A DNA stretch of 64,000 nt from Thermohalobaculum sp039026375 (GTDB lineage Bacteria; Pseudomonadota; Alphaproteobacteria; Rhodobacterales; Rhodobacteraceae): NCBI GenBank assembly GCA_039026375.1, contig JBCCML010000009.1:1-64000 (forward strand), read 5' to 3'. Numbering within the stretch: position 1 is the stretch's first letter; each line of letters begins with the position of its first letter. The notes beneath the pieces are model-generated. The model made no database searches, had not been told where the DNA came from, and saw only the letters and a program-made list of their open reading frames with translations. Positions 50,947 to 58,665 of the stretch are shown one piece after another. The translations under genes and the position numbers were made by a program.

Positions 50947-52003
50947 AGGCCGCCGGCGCGAGACCCGCGGATCCCGGAGTCTCGGCCGGTTGCCAACCGC
51001 CGGAGACCTTGATCGCGCGGGCCAATTGCTCGGTCTCGCGCCGACTTAGGGCGCGGCGCACAGTCGGGCCATAGCCACCATCGGGGTCCCCATTCAGCGC
51101 GGGCACCAACGTGCGGACCTCGTCCGCGTTACTGGCGCCGATCATCTCCAGGGCGGTGGGGCCGGGATAGAAGCTTTCAGACCACATGCCGGCCGCGCTC
51201 AGCAATTCGTGCTGCGGGCAAAGCAGGCTGTAGTAGATCACTTCGTCACGCCCGTGCATCATACGCACGCCGGGCAAGGTGGTCAGCGCCTTGGCCAGCG
51301 CCAACACCTGGTCTGTTCCGAAAAGGGCCCGCACGATGGGCCCGTCCAACAGGACACGGTGCTGCGGTGAGACAACCAGTAGCCGGGCGGGCAGGTTGGG
51401 GCCAAAGGTGTCGGGCTTAATCTCGATGGGTCGATTGCGCGGATCGCGCGGGATCAGTTTGTGTTTGGTGCGCCCAACCCAGCGCACCGGCTGTGCCGCG
51501 CGATCGGCGGTGCTGATCAGATCGCCCGCAACCAGCCGCTCGACGGGCACCGATCCGTCTGGTGTTTCGATCAACGTGCCTTCGGCGAAGCAAACTGGGT
51601 TGATCAGCACCGACGTTTCGCCCGGGTCCAGTTCGACCGTGCGGCTGGTGCCGACGCCGTCCGTGTAGTTGATGGTGTACACGCCACCACCATCGACGCT
51701 GTAGTTATCGACGCCGTAGAAGGTCAACGTGCCGCCGAAGTCCGGAGTGTGTGGCGGTGGTCCGCCTCCTCCTCCGTTACTGATGTCGATTTCAAAGTCG
51801 TCGTTGAAGTTTCGCAGATCAAACACGACGTCGGCCTCTTGGTCCGGTTCCAAGAAGATTTTCATGTAATCGATCACAGTGTCGTCTTCCATGATCAGGG
51901 TGCGATCGCTAGGGAAGTCCTGAAGCTCGACCTGAAAGTTGGCGCTGCTGAACTCATTGACGTTGGGATCGTAGCCGATGCTGACGATAATTGGGGTCGA
52001 CAT
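50945..52003 (-). CDS. Hint (hedgehog/intein) domain protein
   Basis: The 352-residue protein has an N-terminal, acidic, beta-rich part of about 130 residues without a classical signal peptide. It then has a Hint_2-type domain: CFAEGTLIETPDG (C138 is the first block nucleophile position), VPVERLVAGDLISTAD, VRWVGRT, then LLVVSPQHRVLLDG (H215, block B-like), and a C-terminal part with VIYYSLLCPQHELL and YPGPTALEM. Such proteins are frequent in Rhodobacterales and are thought to self-process or to be exported by type I secretion. A Gly-rich stretch (77-81) separates the parts. The gene lies 20 nt after the kinase-like gene, on the same strand. Confidence 0.85.
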   Translation of the reverse strand: MSTPIIVSIGYDPNVNEFSSANFQVELQDFPSDRTLIMEDDTVIDYMKIFLEPDQEADVVFDLRNFNDDFEIDISNGGGGGPPPHTPDFGGTLTFYGVDNYSVDGGGVYTINYTDGVGTSRTVELDPGETSVLINPVCFAEGTLIETPDGSVPVERLVAGDLISTADRAAQPVRWVGRTKHKLIPRDPRNRPIEIKPDTFGPNLPARLLVVSPQHRVLLDGPIVRALFGTDQVLALAKALTTLPGVRMMHGRDEVIYYSLLCPQHELLSAAGMWSESFYPGPTALEMIGASNADEVRTLVPALNGDPDGGYGPTVRRALSRRETEQLARAIKVSGGWQPAETPGSAGLAPAA

Positions 52004-52023
52004 ATGTTTTCTCTTTCAAGCAG

Positions 52024-52854
52024 TTAAGCGTTACCGGCGGCATCGGCTGCTGCCTGTTCGAAGGTCAATGCCAACATGAAAACTTTTGCAACGGCTGCAA
52101 AGCGTGCGGCCTGCCCCTCATTGCCGGGCCAGTAGCCGTCAGCCAGACCGTCTGCGATGCGCGAGCAATGACCTGGGAAGACGCGCGCCAGAGTCGTTGC
52201 CGCCATGAATACGTCCCAGCCCAACGGCTTCATGCGAGCACGGTGAAAGTCGATCAACACATGGCGGCCGTCAGGGCGCACGATGACATTGTCCAACCCT
52301 CCGTCGTTGCCAGCTAGGGTCAAGTGACGGATTGCGAGTTGTTGCAACAAGCCATGTTGGCCTTCAAGTACCAAGCTGTTCGCCGTACGAGGCACCCGGC
52401 CCAGGTATTCGGCCCAGGTATCGGTCGTATGCAGCCGGACCGAGGTGTCGTTTGCGGCACGGATCGCGGCACCCAGCGCGCGGCATTGCGCCAGCACGTT
52501 ACTGGGGTTCAACGTTTTGCCGAGTGTCTTACCAGGCACACGCTGCATCATCACGAGGCGGCGATCTATGTCGGCGAAGTAAACCTTGGGCACCACTCCA
52601 GAAGACGCCAGGTTTCCCAGTGCCTGGACCTCGCGCCGGAACCCGGTGTCGTCATCACCGTAGTGCTTGACCACCATGGCGGCCTTGCCAGCACTGAGGA
52701 TACCGACAAGCCGCCCCGCATCGGTCTTCAGCGGCTGGAAGTGCATGTTTTCAGCGACACCCATCCGCTCGGCGAAGACATTGGCAATCACGGTCGCATA
52801 TTCTTGCATGAACGCCGTTACGAGTTTTGGTTCCCAGGCTGATGTCGACTTCAT
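52024..52854 (-). CDS. APH/kinase-like phosphotransferase
   Basis: The 276-residue protein has a kinase-like fold of the aminoglycoside-phosphotransferase type. AMVVKHYGD supplies the ATP-binding Lys (K63), GFRREVQALGNLASSGVVPK has the alpha-C Glu, and LVMMQRVPGKTLG is the hinge. GNDGGLDNVIVRPDG is the catalytic loop, with D184 and N189 in place of the HGDxxxxN motif. LIDFHRARMKPLGWDV carries the metal Asp D202. The usual His of the loop is replaced by Asn (N183), so its activity is not certain. ATG 52854 follows GAGAG; GTG 52872 is an alternative. It is directly upstream of the Hint gene. No resistance role is implied. Confidence 0.75.
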   Translation of the reverse strand: MKSTSAWEPKLVTAFMQEYATVIANVFAERMGVAENMHFQPLKTDAGRLVGILSAGKAAMVVKHYGDDDTGFRREVQALGNLASSGVVPKVYFADIDRRLVMMQRVPGKTLGKTLNPSNVLAQCRALGAAIRAANDTSVRLHTTDTWAEYLGRVPRTANSLVLEGQHGLLQQLAIRHLTLAGNDGGLDNVIVRPDGRHVLIDFHRARMKPLGWDVFMAATTLARVFPGHCSRIADGLADGYWPGNEGQAARFAAVAKVFMLALTFEQAAADAAGNA

Positions 52855-52959
52855 GCCACGTACTCTCAACACGCGCCCACTGATTGGGGCGGCTTAGGCG
52901 TAGCGTAGCGTCGTTAAAATTCGCTTGCAGGGCGCGGTCTGGTGATCCGATGGCCTAGG

Positions 52960-53754
52960 TCAATTTGGGAAGAACGTCCGGAAAAAAGCCGACGCCAGCC
53001 AGCCGGCAAACAGCGCCACCAGGATTGATGCAACGCCATAGGGCGCGGGATACTCCTGCGCGGCGGTATAGATCCAGCGGCCGATACCGGCACGCCGCAC
53101 CTCGATCGTGTCCTCGAAGACGTCCAGCACCGCTTTGTCGCGGATCAGGAAGATGCGTGCGCGATAATCCCCTTCGACCAGATTGGCGGGCAGGGCGATC
53201 CGCGTCTCGAACAGGGTGTTCTCGATCATGTTCACCGAGTTCGGCAGGAAGGCGTAGAGCCCATCCGCCTCGCGGATGCGTGCGACGGCGGCCCGGTATG
53301 CCTCGCGATCTTCGACCCAGTCAGGGGCGTCGACCAACTTGATCACTTGGTCCAGGCCGATCGCATAGCGCAGGTCATCGGTGAAGCTGACTGTGTCGCG
53401 AAAGGGTTTCGTGGACGCGACGACGTAGAAGGACGGTGCGGCGTCGATCTCTACGCCCTGACCGCTGATCCAGATCCCGAACTGGCGCTCTTTGCGGCGA
53501 ACCGTGACAGGGCCGGAAGGGCCGGTGACGGTGACGACGATGTCCAGCGCCGTGTCGGAGGAGATGCCTTTGACCGCGCCATAGACGAACAGTTCCGAGC
53601 CCGCGAATCCCGTGGTGAGGGAAACCGAATGCTGGCTGAGCCCGCCGACGACCTCATTGGTTGGCTCGTCCTGCTGTGCAGGCGCCACAGTCGTAGCCAG
53701 CGACAGCGCCACGGCGGAGAGTGCGCCGAACCAACGGGCCCTGCGCCCGGTCAA
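52960..53754 (-). CDS. TIGR02186 family membrane-anchored exported protein
   Basis: The 264-residue protein has a signal peptide (residues 1-26, ending APAQQ) and a periplasmic beta-rich domain (LFVYGAVKGISSDTALDIVV, GVEIDAAPSFYVVASTKPF). A C-terminal transmembrane helix (VASILVALFAGWLASAFF) follows. This matches TIGR02186, an alphaproteobacterial family of unknown function regularly encoded next to a TSUP permease, as here. Its TTG start (53754) overlaps the TGA of that permease (TTGA), so the two are co-translated and may form one transport complex. Confidence 0.87.
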   Translation of the reverse strand: MTGRRARWFGALSAVALSLATTVAPAQQDEPTNEVVGGLSQHSVSLTTGFAGSELFVYGAVKGISSDTALDIVVTVTGPSGPVTVRRKERQFGIWISGQGVEIDAAPSFYVVASTKPFRDTVSFTDDLRYAIGLDQVIKLVDAPDWVEDREAYRAAVARIREADGLYAFLPNSVNMIENTLFETRIALPANLVEGDYRARIFLIRDKAVLDVFEDTIEVRRAGIGRWIYTAAQEYPAPYGVASILVALFAGWLASAFFRTFFPN

Positions 53755-54668
53755 TGTCCCGCCCCACTGTCGATGACGAAGAATTCGTCGGGTGTGCTGA
53801 TCAGGTCGATTCCCAGCTTCACGCAGACGCCCAGCACCAGGATGGCCAGCAGAATGCGCAACTGCTCAGCCTTCAGGCGGGGGCCGATGCGCACGCCGAT
53901 CTGGGTGCCGACGACACCGCCGACCAGCAGGATGACCGCCAAAACCGCATCCACCGTTTGGTTTGCAATAGCGTGCATCAGGGTGGTGGCTCCGGTGACA
54001 AACATGATCTGGAAGAGCGAGGTGCCAACGACCACGGTCGCCGCCATGCCCAGCAGATAGATCATTGCTGGGACCATGATGAAGCCACCGCCGACGCCCA
54101 TGATCGCGGCCAGTGTGCCGACCAGCATGCCGACTGCAAAGGGCGGCACTGCGCTGATGTAAAGGTTCGAGGTCCGGAACCGCATCTTGAAAGGCAGACC
54201 GTGCACCCAATTGTGGCGCCGGCGCTGAACCTTGCGCCCGCCCTTGCTGGAGCGTCGGATGGCGGTGAGGCTTTCGATGAACATCAGGCTGCCGACAGCG
54301 CCCAGAAACACCACGTAACAAAGCGCCACCATCAGATCGACCTGCCCGATGGCCCGCAATTGCGAAAAGATCTGAACGCCGATGGCGGACCCAACAAGGC
54401 CGCCAGCCAACAGGACCAACCCCATCTTTATGTCGACGGTCTTTCGCCTGAGATGCGAGAGCACACCGGAAAAGGACGATGCGACGATCTGGTTTGCCTC
54501 GGTTGCCACGGCGACGGCAGGGGGAATCCCGATAAAGATCAGGAGCGGTGTCATCAGGAAACCGCCGCCGACCCCAAAGATGCCCGACAGAAAGCCGACC
54601 CCGACCCCTAGCCCCAGCAAAACCAGGGCATCGACCGAAACCTCTGCGATCGGCAAATAAATATTCAT
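53751..54668 (-). CDS. TSUP (TauE/SafE) family anion exporter
   Basis: This is a full-length TSUP permease of 305 residues with about eight helices. The duplicated fold is clear: GVGFLSGIFGVGGGFLMTPLL and VGTLAAIMGVGGGFIMVPAM are the two internal repeats with the GxxxxxxGxGGG motif, and ATEANQIVASS and VGTSLFQIMFVTG follow each. A loop of basic residues (SSKGGRKVQRRRHNW) separates the halves. It likely exports sulfite or another small anion. It is coupled to the TIGR02186 gene and divergent from the metalloprotease gene. Confidence 0.9.
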   Translation of the reverse strand: MNIYLPIAEVSVDALVLLGLGVGVGFLSGIFGVGGGFLMTPLLIFIGIPPAVAVATEANQIVASSFSGVLSHLRRKTVDIKMGLVLLAGGLVGSAIGVQIFSQLRAIGQVDLMVALCYVVFLGAVGSLMFIESLTAIRRSSKGGRKVQRRRHNWVHGLPFKMRFRTSNLYISAVPPFAVGMLVGTLAAIMGVGGGFIMVPAMIYLLGMAATVVVGTSLFQIMFVTGATTLMHAIANQTVDAVLAVILLVGGVVGTQIGVRIGPRLKAEQLRILLAILVLGVCVKLGIDLISTPDEFFVIDSGAGH

Positions 54669-54844
54669 GCACCACCACGCCGCGCGTGGGGATGCTTAGC
54701 GGATCGATCGCGTGCGCACCAGTGCCACCGGGCACGTGCGGGTGGTTCCAGGTGCGGTTAAGGCGCAAGAAACCGTGTCGTGATATTGCCTTTCATGCCG
54801 CGGGGTGAGGGTCGCGGTTTCAGACCATGCCAAACGGGGGGTGC

Positions 54845-55654
54845 ATGGAAGCCATCATTGTGAATACGTCTGCTTTGGGCGGGCCGGCATCGCGCCGGCC
54901 GGTCATTGTCGAGGTTGATCGCCGAACTGGTCAGATCACCCAGCGCGACAGTCTGCCAGCACGCCCAACGCCGGAAACTGGCGCGGGCGCACAGGTTGGC
55001 CGCCAAGCAGGTTTTGGACCGCTGGCGCAGGAAGCGGCGGTGGTGGCGCGCGCTGCACCGACAACGCCAAATGCTGGGACGGCCACGACCGACCAGGCCC
55101 AGGCTTCAGCGCCAGCGGCTAAACTGCTAGGCGGCGCGGAGAGCGAGCAGCCCGCAAACCCCGATGGCCTGACCGAGGCCGAGCGCGAGATGGTCGAAAA
55201 ACTCCAGGCGCGTGACGCCGAAGTGCGCCGCCATGAAGAGGCGCATGCGCGTGTCGGTGGGGCTTATGCTGGGCAACCCAGTTACACGTATCAACAGGGC
55301 CCGGATGGGCGCCGCTACGCCATCGGTGGCTCGGTGCCAATCGATGTGGCACCGATCGCCGGTGACCCGGAGGCGACCATCGCCAAAATGGACATCGTCA
55401 AGCGCGCGGCCTTGGCACCGGCAGAGCCGTCCTCGACCGATCGCCGTGTCGTGGCACTGGCGGACGCGCAACGGCGCGAGGCGGTGTCAGAACTGGCCGA
55501 GATGCGGATGGATGCGCTGACGGAGCGATTGGCGGGTGATGAGGCAGACCCCGCCGCGGACCAGGCGGCCGTGCAACGTCTGGTGGGTTTGGCCGAGGTG
55601 ACGGGCCGCGGCGCGGATAGCGAGCCAGGCGAACGCTTCGCATTGGTGGCCTGA
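54845..55654 (+). CDS. SprA-related putative metalloprotease (CJM1_0395-type)
   Basis: The 269-residue protein has a disordered Ala/Pro/Thr-rich N-terminal half and a conserved C-terminal region: MVEKLQARDAEVRRHEEAHA contains the HEEAH zinc-binding motif, followed by YTYQQGPDGRRYAIGGSVPI. This matches the family annotated as SprA-related or putative metalloprotease CJM1_0395. Its role is unknown. I prefer ATG 54845, with GGGG a few bases upstream. ATG 54827 in the same frame is an alternative. No signal peptide is evident. It is divergent from the TSUP gene. Confidence 0.8.
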   Translation: MEAIIVNTSALGGPASRRPVIVEVDRRTGQITQRDSLPARPTPETGAGAQVGRQAGFGPLAQEAAVVARAAPTTPNAGTATTDQAQASAPAAKLLGGAESEQPANPDGLTEAEREMVEKLQARDAEVRRHEEAHARVGGAYAGQPSYTYQQGPDGRRYAIGGSVPIDVAPIAGDPEATIAKMDIVKRAALAPAEPSSTDRRVVALADAQRREAVSELAEMRMDALTERLAGDEADPAADQAAVQRLVGLAEVTGRGADSEPGERFALVA

Positions 55655-55748
55655 TGACGCCGGCCCCGTCTGGCGCGCGTTGCTGTAAGGCTGGACCGTT
55701 AGGCTGACGCTATGAACACAGGAATCACTGGACCGCTGGAAACGGCGG

Positions 55749-56501
55749 TCAGAGTTGCTCCTGATCGCTGTCGGGGTCTGCGCGACAGGTCTCAAGCATC
55801 CATGCCCGTAGACTGCGTTCGGTCTGGCCATCCAACAGGCCGTTGATGGGCCCCGCATAGTCACCACTGCGGGTCATATCTTCCTGAAGCGCACCCACAT
55901 CTACCGAGCCAAGCCGGATCGCTGCCAGCTTGTCGTCCAGGCTGGCAATCAGCAGATTCAAGCTGCAGCGCACGCGGGATCGGTTGCGGTAGGCAGCGCC
56001 ATAATCTGGATCAAGATCGACCGCATTGTCCAAGTCCAGCAGCGCTTGCTCGACGCGCTCAAGGTCCATGTAGTCGACGGCGCGGTTGTTGTAGAACTTC
56101 GCGATATCTGGCTCGATCTCGATCGCCCGGCTGTGGTCGGCGACAGCGGCCGCCAAGTCACCGTTCTGCGCGTAGGCGTTGCCGCGGTCGTTCAACACCT
56201 CGGCATTATTCGGGGTCAGCGCCATTGCTGCGTTGAAATCGTAGATGGCGTTGTCCAGGTCCCCTATGGCGATGTAAGCCATCGCGCGTTGGTGGAACGC
56301 CTGCGATTTGTCTTCTTTGGTCACCTCTTCCGACAGCAGGATGTCCAGGCACGCTTCGATGATCTGGTCTGGTTGGCCGTCGCCGAAACAGATATCGGTC
56401 TTCTCGGCCAGGACGGCGGGAATTTGCAAAGACTGCGCAGCGGCGGGTGCGGCACCTGCGGCGCACATGGCCATTCCGGCGATTATGATCTTCCAGGACA
56501 T
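55749..56501 (-). CDS. Secreted TPR protein with possible peptidoglycan-binding C terminus
   Basis: The 250-residue protein has a signal peptide (residues 1-22, ending AAAQ). TPR repeats follow: AFHQRAMAYIAIGDLDNAIY, AEVLNDRGNAYAQNGDLAAA, KFYNNRAVDYMDLERVEQAL and AAYRNRSRVRCSLN. The last 45 residues, LQEDMTRSGDYAGPINGLLD followed by TERSLRAWM, resemble the peptidoglycan_binding_1 pattern (Q..L...G.Y.G..DG..G..T..AL..W). This would place it in the periplasm near the cell wall. The final domain call is tentative. Confidence 0.78.
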   Translation of the reverse strand: MSWKIIIAGMAMCAAGAAPAAAQSLQIPAVLAEKTDICFGDGQPDQIIEACLDILLSEEVTKEDKSQAFHQRAMAYIAIGDLDNAIYDFNAAMALTPNNAEVLNDRGNAYAQNGDLAAAVADHSRAIEIEPDIAKFYNNRAVDYMDLERVEQALLDLDNAVDLDPDYGAAYRNRSRVRCSLNLLIASLDDKLAAIRLGSVDVGALQEDMTRSGDYAGPINGLLDGQTERSLRAWMLETCRADPDSDQEQL

Positions 56502-56578
56502 GACGACGACCCACAGCTGACCCTGTCAGCAGGGTAGCACGCTCTTTGCCCAACATAAAAGTCCATGCGGCAGGCGAC

Positions 56579-56887
56579 CTAGCGGCGGATCGATCTGCGT
56601 GCCAGGTGGTTCGACCAGGCCACGGCACAATGGCGGCGCTCGCCCCGCAATAGGACGCAGGCGACATCGATTACCGCGCCGACGGTGCGCCAGCCTGCCC
56701 GGCTTATCCGTGAGCGTGCGGCGCGCCGCGCACGATGGCAGCGGGCAGAGAAGGTCATGTCTGGCGCCCCGCCGGTGGCGAAGTTCAGCGCCAGAGAGCC
56801 GCGGAACAGCATCGCCACGGTTACTTCCTCGGGGATGACATCGTCTGGCAGGGGGCGGGTAAAAATGGCAACCATGGTGGTTGCCAT
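56579..56887 (-). CDS. Small Cys/His-containing hypothetical protein
   Basis: The 102-residue open frame has a high proportion of G/C in third codon positions, unlike a random frame, and its second half, FSARCHRARRAARSRISRAG, then VACVLLRGERRHCAVAWSNH, is rich in Arg, Cys and His. No family recognised. ATG 56887 is the outermost convincing start, and an internal ATG (MTFSARCHRA) could give a shorter protein of about 58 residues. Other overlapping frames are also open, so this is a weak call. Confidence 0.35.
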   Translation of the reverse strand: MATTMVAIFTRPLPDDVIPEEVTVAMLFRGSLALNFATGGAPDMTFSARCHRARRAARSRISRAGWRTVGAVIDVACVLLRGERRHCAVAWSNHLARRSIRR

Positions 56888-57189
56888 CGTGCCGCTTGAC
56901 TGAATTGCACGGCATTGGTTTTCACGACATTGGATTTTACTGCGTGAGCCAGACTGCACCGGCAACGGCTGCTGCCAGGACCCGTCCGCCGATTGCTCGA
57001 CTTCCAGAACTGCCATCACTGCCTCATCTGTCCGTGCGATCACGGTTCTCATTGAGGAGCTCAGTACCCGAGTCTGATCACGTTTCGGTGGCGCCCACAT
57101 GACGGTCTGACGACACCTGCCTCGGCTCTGACTAAGATGATGGCTGCCCACGCCCATCGCCCGCAGTTCAAACCGTACCTGCAACGGCG
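56888..57189. other. Gap upstream of the metZ promoter, no gene recognised
   Basis: About 300 bp lie between the small hypothetical gene and the metZ promoter. Open frames are short, lack ribosome sites and have no family resemblance. I see no terminator, repeat or RNA gene in this part. Confidence 0.5.
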
Positions 57190-57218
57190 TTGACCACCCC
57201 TAAGGCTGGGCGTATATG
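57190..57218 (+). promoter_or_regulatory. Sigma70-like promoter of metZ
   Basis: TTGACC (57190-57195) and TATATG (57213-57218) are separated by exactly 17 bases, a near-consensus housekeeping promoter. Transcription would begin about 7 bases after the -10 box, at about 57225, which is the first base of the SAM-II aptamer. The agreement between the two predictions strengthens both. Confidence 0.7.
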
Positions 57219-57221
57219 CAC

Positions 57222-57282
57222 CGGACGTGGCGATTTGTCGGACCGGCTTGCGGGCCACGTAAAAGATACCGCTAAAGAGGTT
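57222..57282 (+). promoter_or_regulatory. SAM-II riboswitch
   Basis: The sequence follows the SAM-II consensus of alphaproteobacterial methionine genes. ACGTGG (57225-57230) is the P1 5-prime arm, then CGATTTG and the GACCGGCTTG loop, with CCACGT (57255-57260) as the P1 3-prime arm. The A-rich AAAAGATA joint and GCTAAAGAGG tail (57271-57280) form the pseudoknot. It binds S-adenosylmethionine and represses expression of methionine biosynthesis, usually by hiding the ribosome site in its 3-prime tail. It lies 54 nt before the metZ start codon. Confidence 0.93.
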
Positions 57283-57333
57283 GTGATCCCCCAAGGGTCC
57301 CTGCCGTTCCGGTCCATGTGAATGGAGGCCGGT

Positions 57334-58557
57334 ATGCCGATTGGCCACGGTGACCGAAACGGGAACGACGAAACCCGCTATTCCGAACAGACCCGCCTGG
57401 TGCACGCCGGCACCCGGCGCAGCCACCACGGCGAGACGGCAGAGGCGCTGTACCTGACTCAGGGTTTTGTCTACCCCGACGCCGAAAGCGCCGAGCGCCG
57501 TTTCAAGGGCGAGGTGGTGCCGGGCGAGGACGCCTTTGTCTATGCCCGCTATGGCAACCCCACCGTGGCCATGTTCGAAGAACGTATCGCTGCGTTGGAA
57601 GGGGCCGAGGATGCCTTCGCCACGTCCTCAGGCATGGCGGCAGTGCACGCCGCGCTGATGTGCCAATTGCAGGCGGGTGATCACGTGGTTGCGGCACGTG
57701 CCCTGTTTGGCTCTTGTCTCTATATCTTGGAGACGCTGTGTCCGCGCTTTGGCATCGCGGTGACCTTGGTCGACGGCACCGACTTGGACCAATGGCGCGA
57801 TGCAATGCGGCCCGAGACGCGGCTGGTCTTTTTTGAGACGCCCTCGAACCCCACGCTGGAGATCATCGATATCGCGGCCGTAGCCGAAATCGCCCATGGC
57901 TGGGGCGCCCGCGTGGTCATCGACAACGTCTTCGCCACGCCGATGTTCCAGCGGCCCCTGGCACTGGGGGCCGACGTCGTCGTCTATTCGGCCACCAAGC
58001 ACATCGACGGCCAGGGCCGATGTCTGGGCGGCGTGATCCTTGGACCCGAACGTTTCATCCGCGACTATGTCGAGCCTTACATCAAACACACCGGACCCGC
58101 GCTCAGCCCGTTCAACGCGTGGGTTCTGCTGAAGGGGTTGGAAACGCTCAGCCTGCGCGTCAACGCCCAAACCGATACTGCCGAAAGCATCGCCCGATGG
58201 GCATCGGACCACGCCAAGATCGGGCGCACGCTCTATCCCGGGTTGGCCAGTCATCCCCAACACAACTTGGCCGCCAGCCAGATGGAACGTCCTGGTCAGA
58301 TCCTCTCGCTGGAGATCGCAGGCGGCCAGGACGGGGCCTTCCGCTTCTTGAATCGCCTCGGCCTGATCGCCATATCCAACAACCTGGGCGACACAAAGTC
58401 GCTGGTCACACACCCCGGGACCACCACGCACCAGCGCCTTGATCCGGTGCAACGCGAGACCCTGGGGATAACGCCGGGGTTGGTGCGCCTGTCCGTTGGA
58501 TTAGAGGCCGCAGCCGACTTGACGGCCGATCTGGAGGGGGCGCTCGCCGCCGTCTAG
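57334..58557 (+). CDS. metZ: O-succinylhomoserine sulfhydrylase
   Basis: The 407-residue PLP enzyme makes homocysteine from O-succinylhomoserine and sulfide. It is of the Cys/Met metabolism family: TRLVHAGTRRSHHGETAEAL, YARYGNPTVAMFEERIAALE, FATSSGMAAVHAAL, FFETPSNPTLEI, VVIDNVFATPMFQRPLALGA and VYSATKHIDGQGRCLGG with the Schiff-base lysine K222. The QGRCLGG stretch and size favour MetZ rather than MetB. ATG 57334 follows GGAGG by five bases; ATG 57322 would lie before that site. The SAM-II riboswitch and SD position suggest repression when SAM is plentiful. Confidence 0.93.
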   Translation: MPIGHGDRNGNDETRYSEQTRLVHAGTRRSHHGETAEALYLTQGFVYPDAESAERRFKGEVVPGEDAFVYARYGNPTVAMFEERIAALEGAEDAFATSSGMAAVHAALMCQLQAGDHVVAARALFGSCLYILETLCPRFGIAVTLVDGTDLDQWRDAMRPETRLVFFETPSNPTLEIIDIAAVAEIAHGWGARVVIDNVFATPMFQRPLALGADVVVYSATKHIDGQGRCLGGVILGPERFIRDYVEPYIKHTGPALSPFNAWVLLKGLETLSLRVNAQTDTAESIARWASDHAKIGRTLYPGLASHPQHNLAASQMERPGQILSLEIAGGQDGAFRFLNRLGLIAISNNLGDTKSLVTHPGTTTHQRLDPVQRETLGITPGLVRLSVGLEAAADLTADLEGALAAV

Positions 58558-58587
58558 ACCGGCCGAGTAACCGGGCAGAGTTAGCAT

Positions 58588-58614
58588 TTGTCATTTCGCG
58601 CGCCGGGCTATGTC
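58588..58614 (+). promoter_or_regulatory. Possible folE2 promoter
   Basis: TTGTCA (58588-58593) and TATGTC (58609-58614) are 15 bases apart, rather short for a sigma70 promoter. They lie about 50 bp upstream of the folE2 start in a 108-bp gap. Weak candidate only. No zinc-uptake-regulator box was recognised. Confidence 0.25.
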
Positions 58615-58665
58615 TCGTCGGGCACGATGAGGGTTGGGCCCATTCGCAATGAGACGAGGATCGTC

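Noticed and set aside
52024..52854. An antibiotic-resistance aminoglycoside phosphotransferase
   Set aside because: The fold is kinase-like, but the catalytic loop His is replaced and no resistance context is present, so I keep only the neutral kinase-like call.
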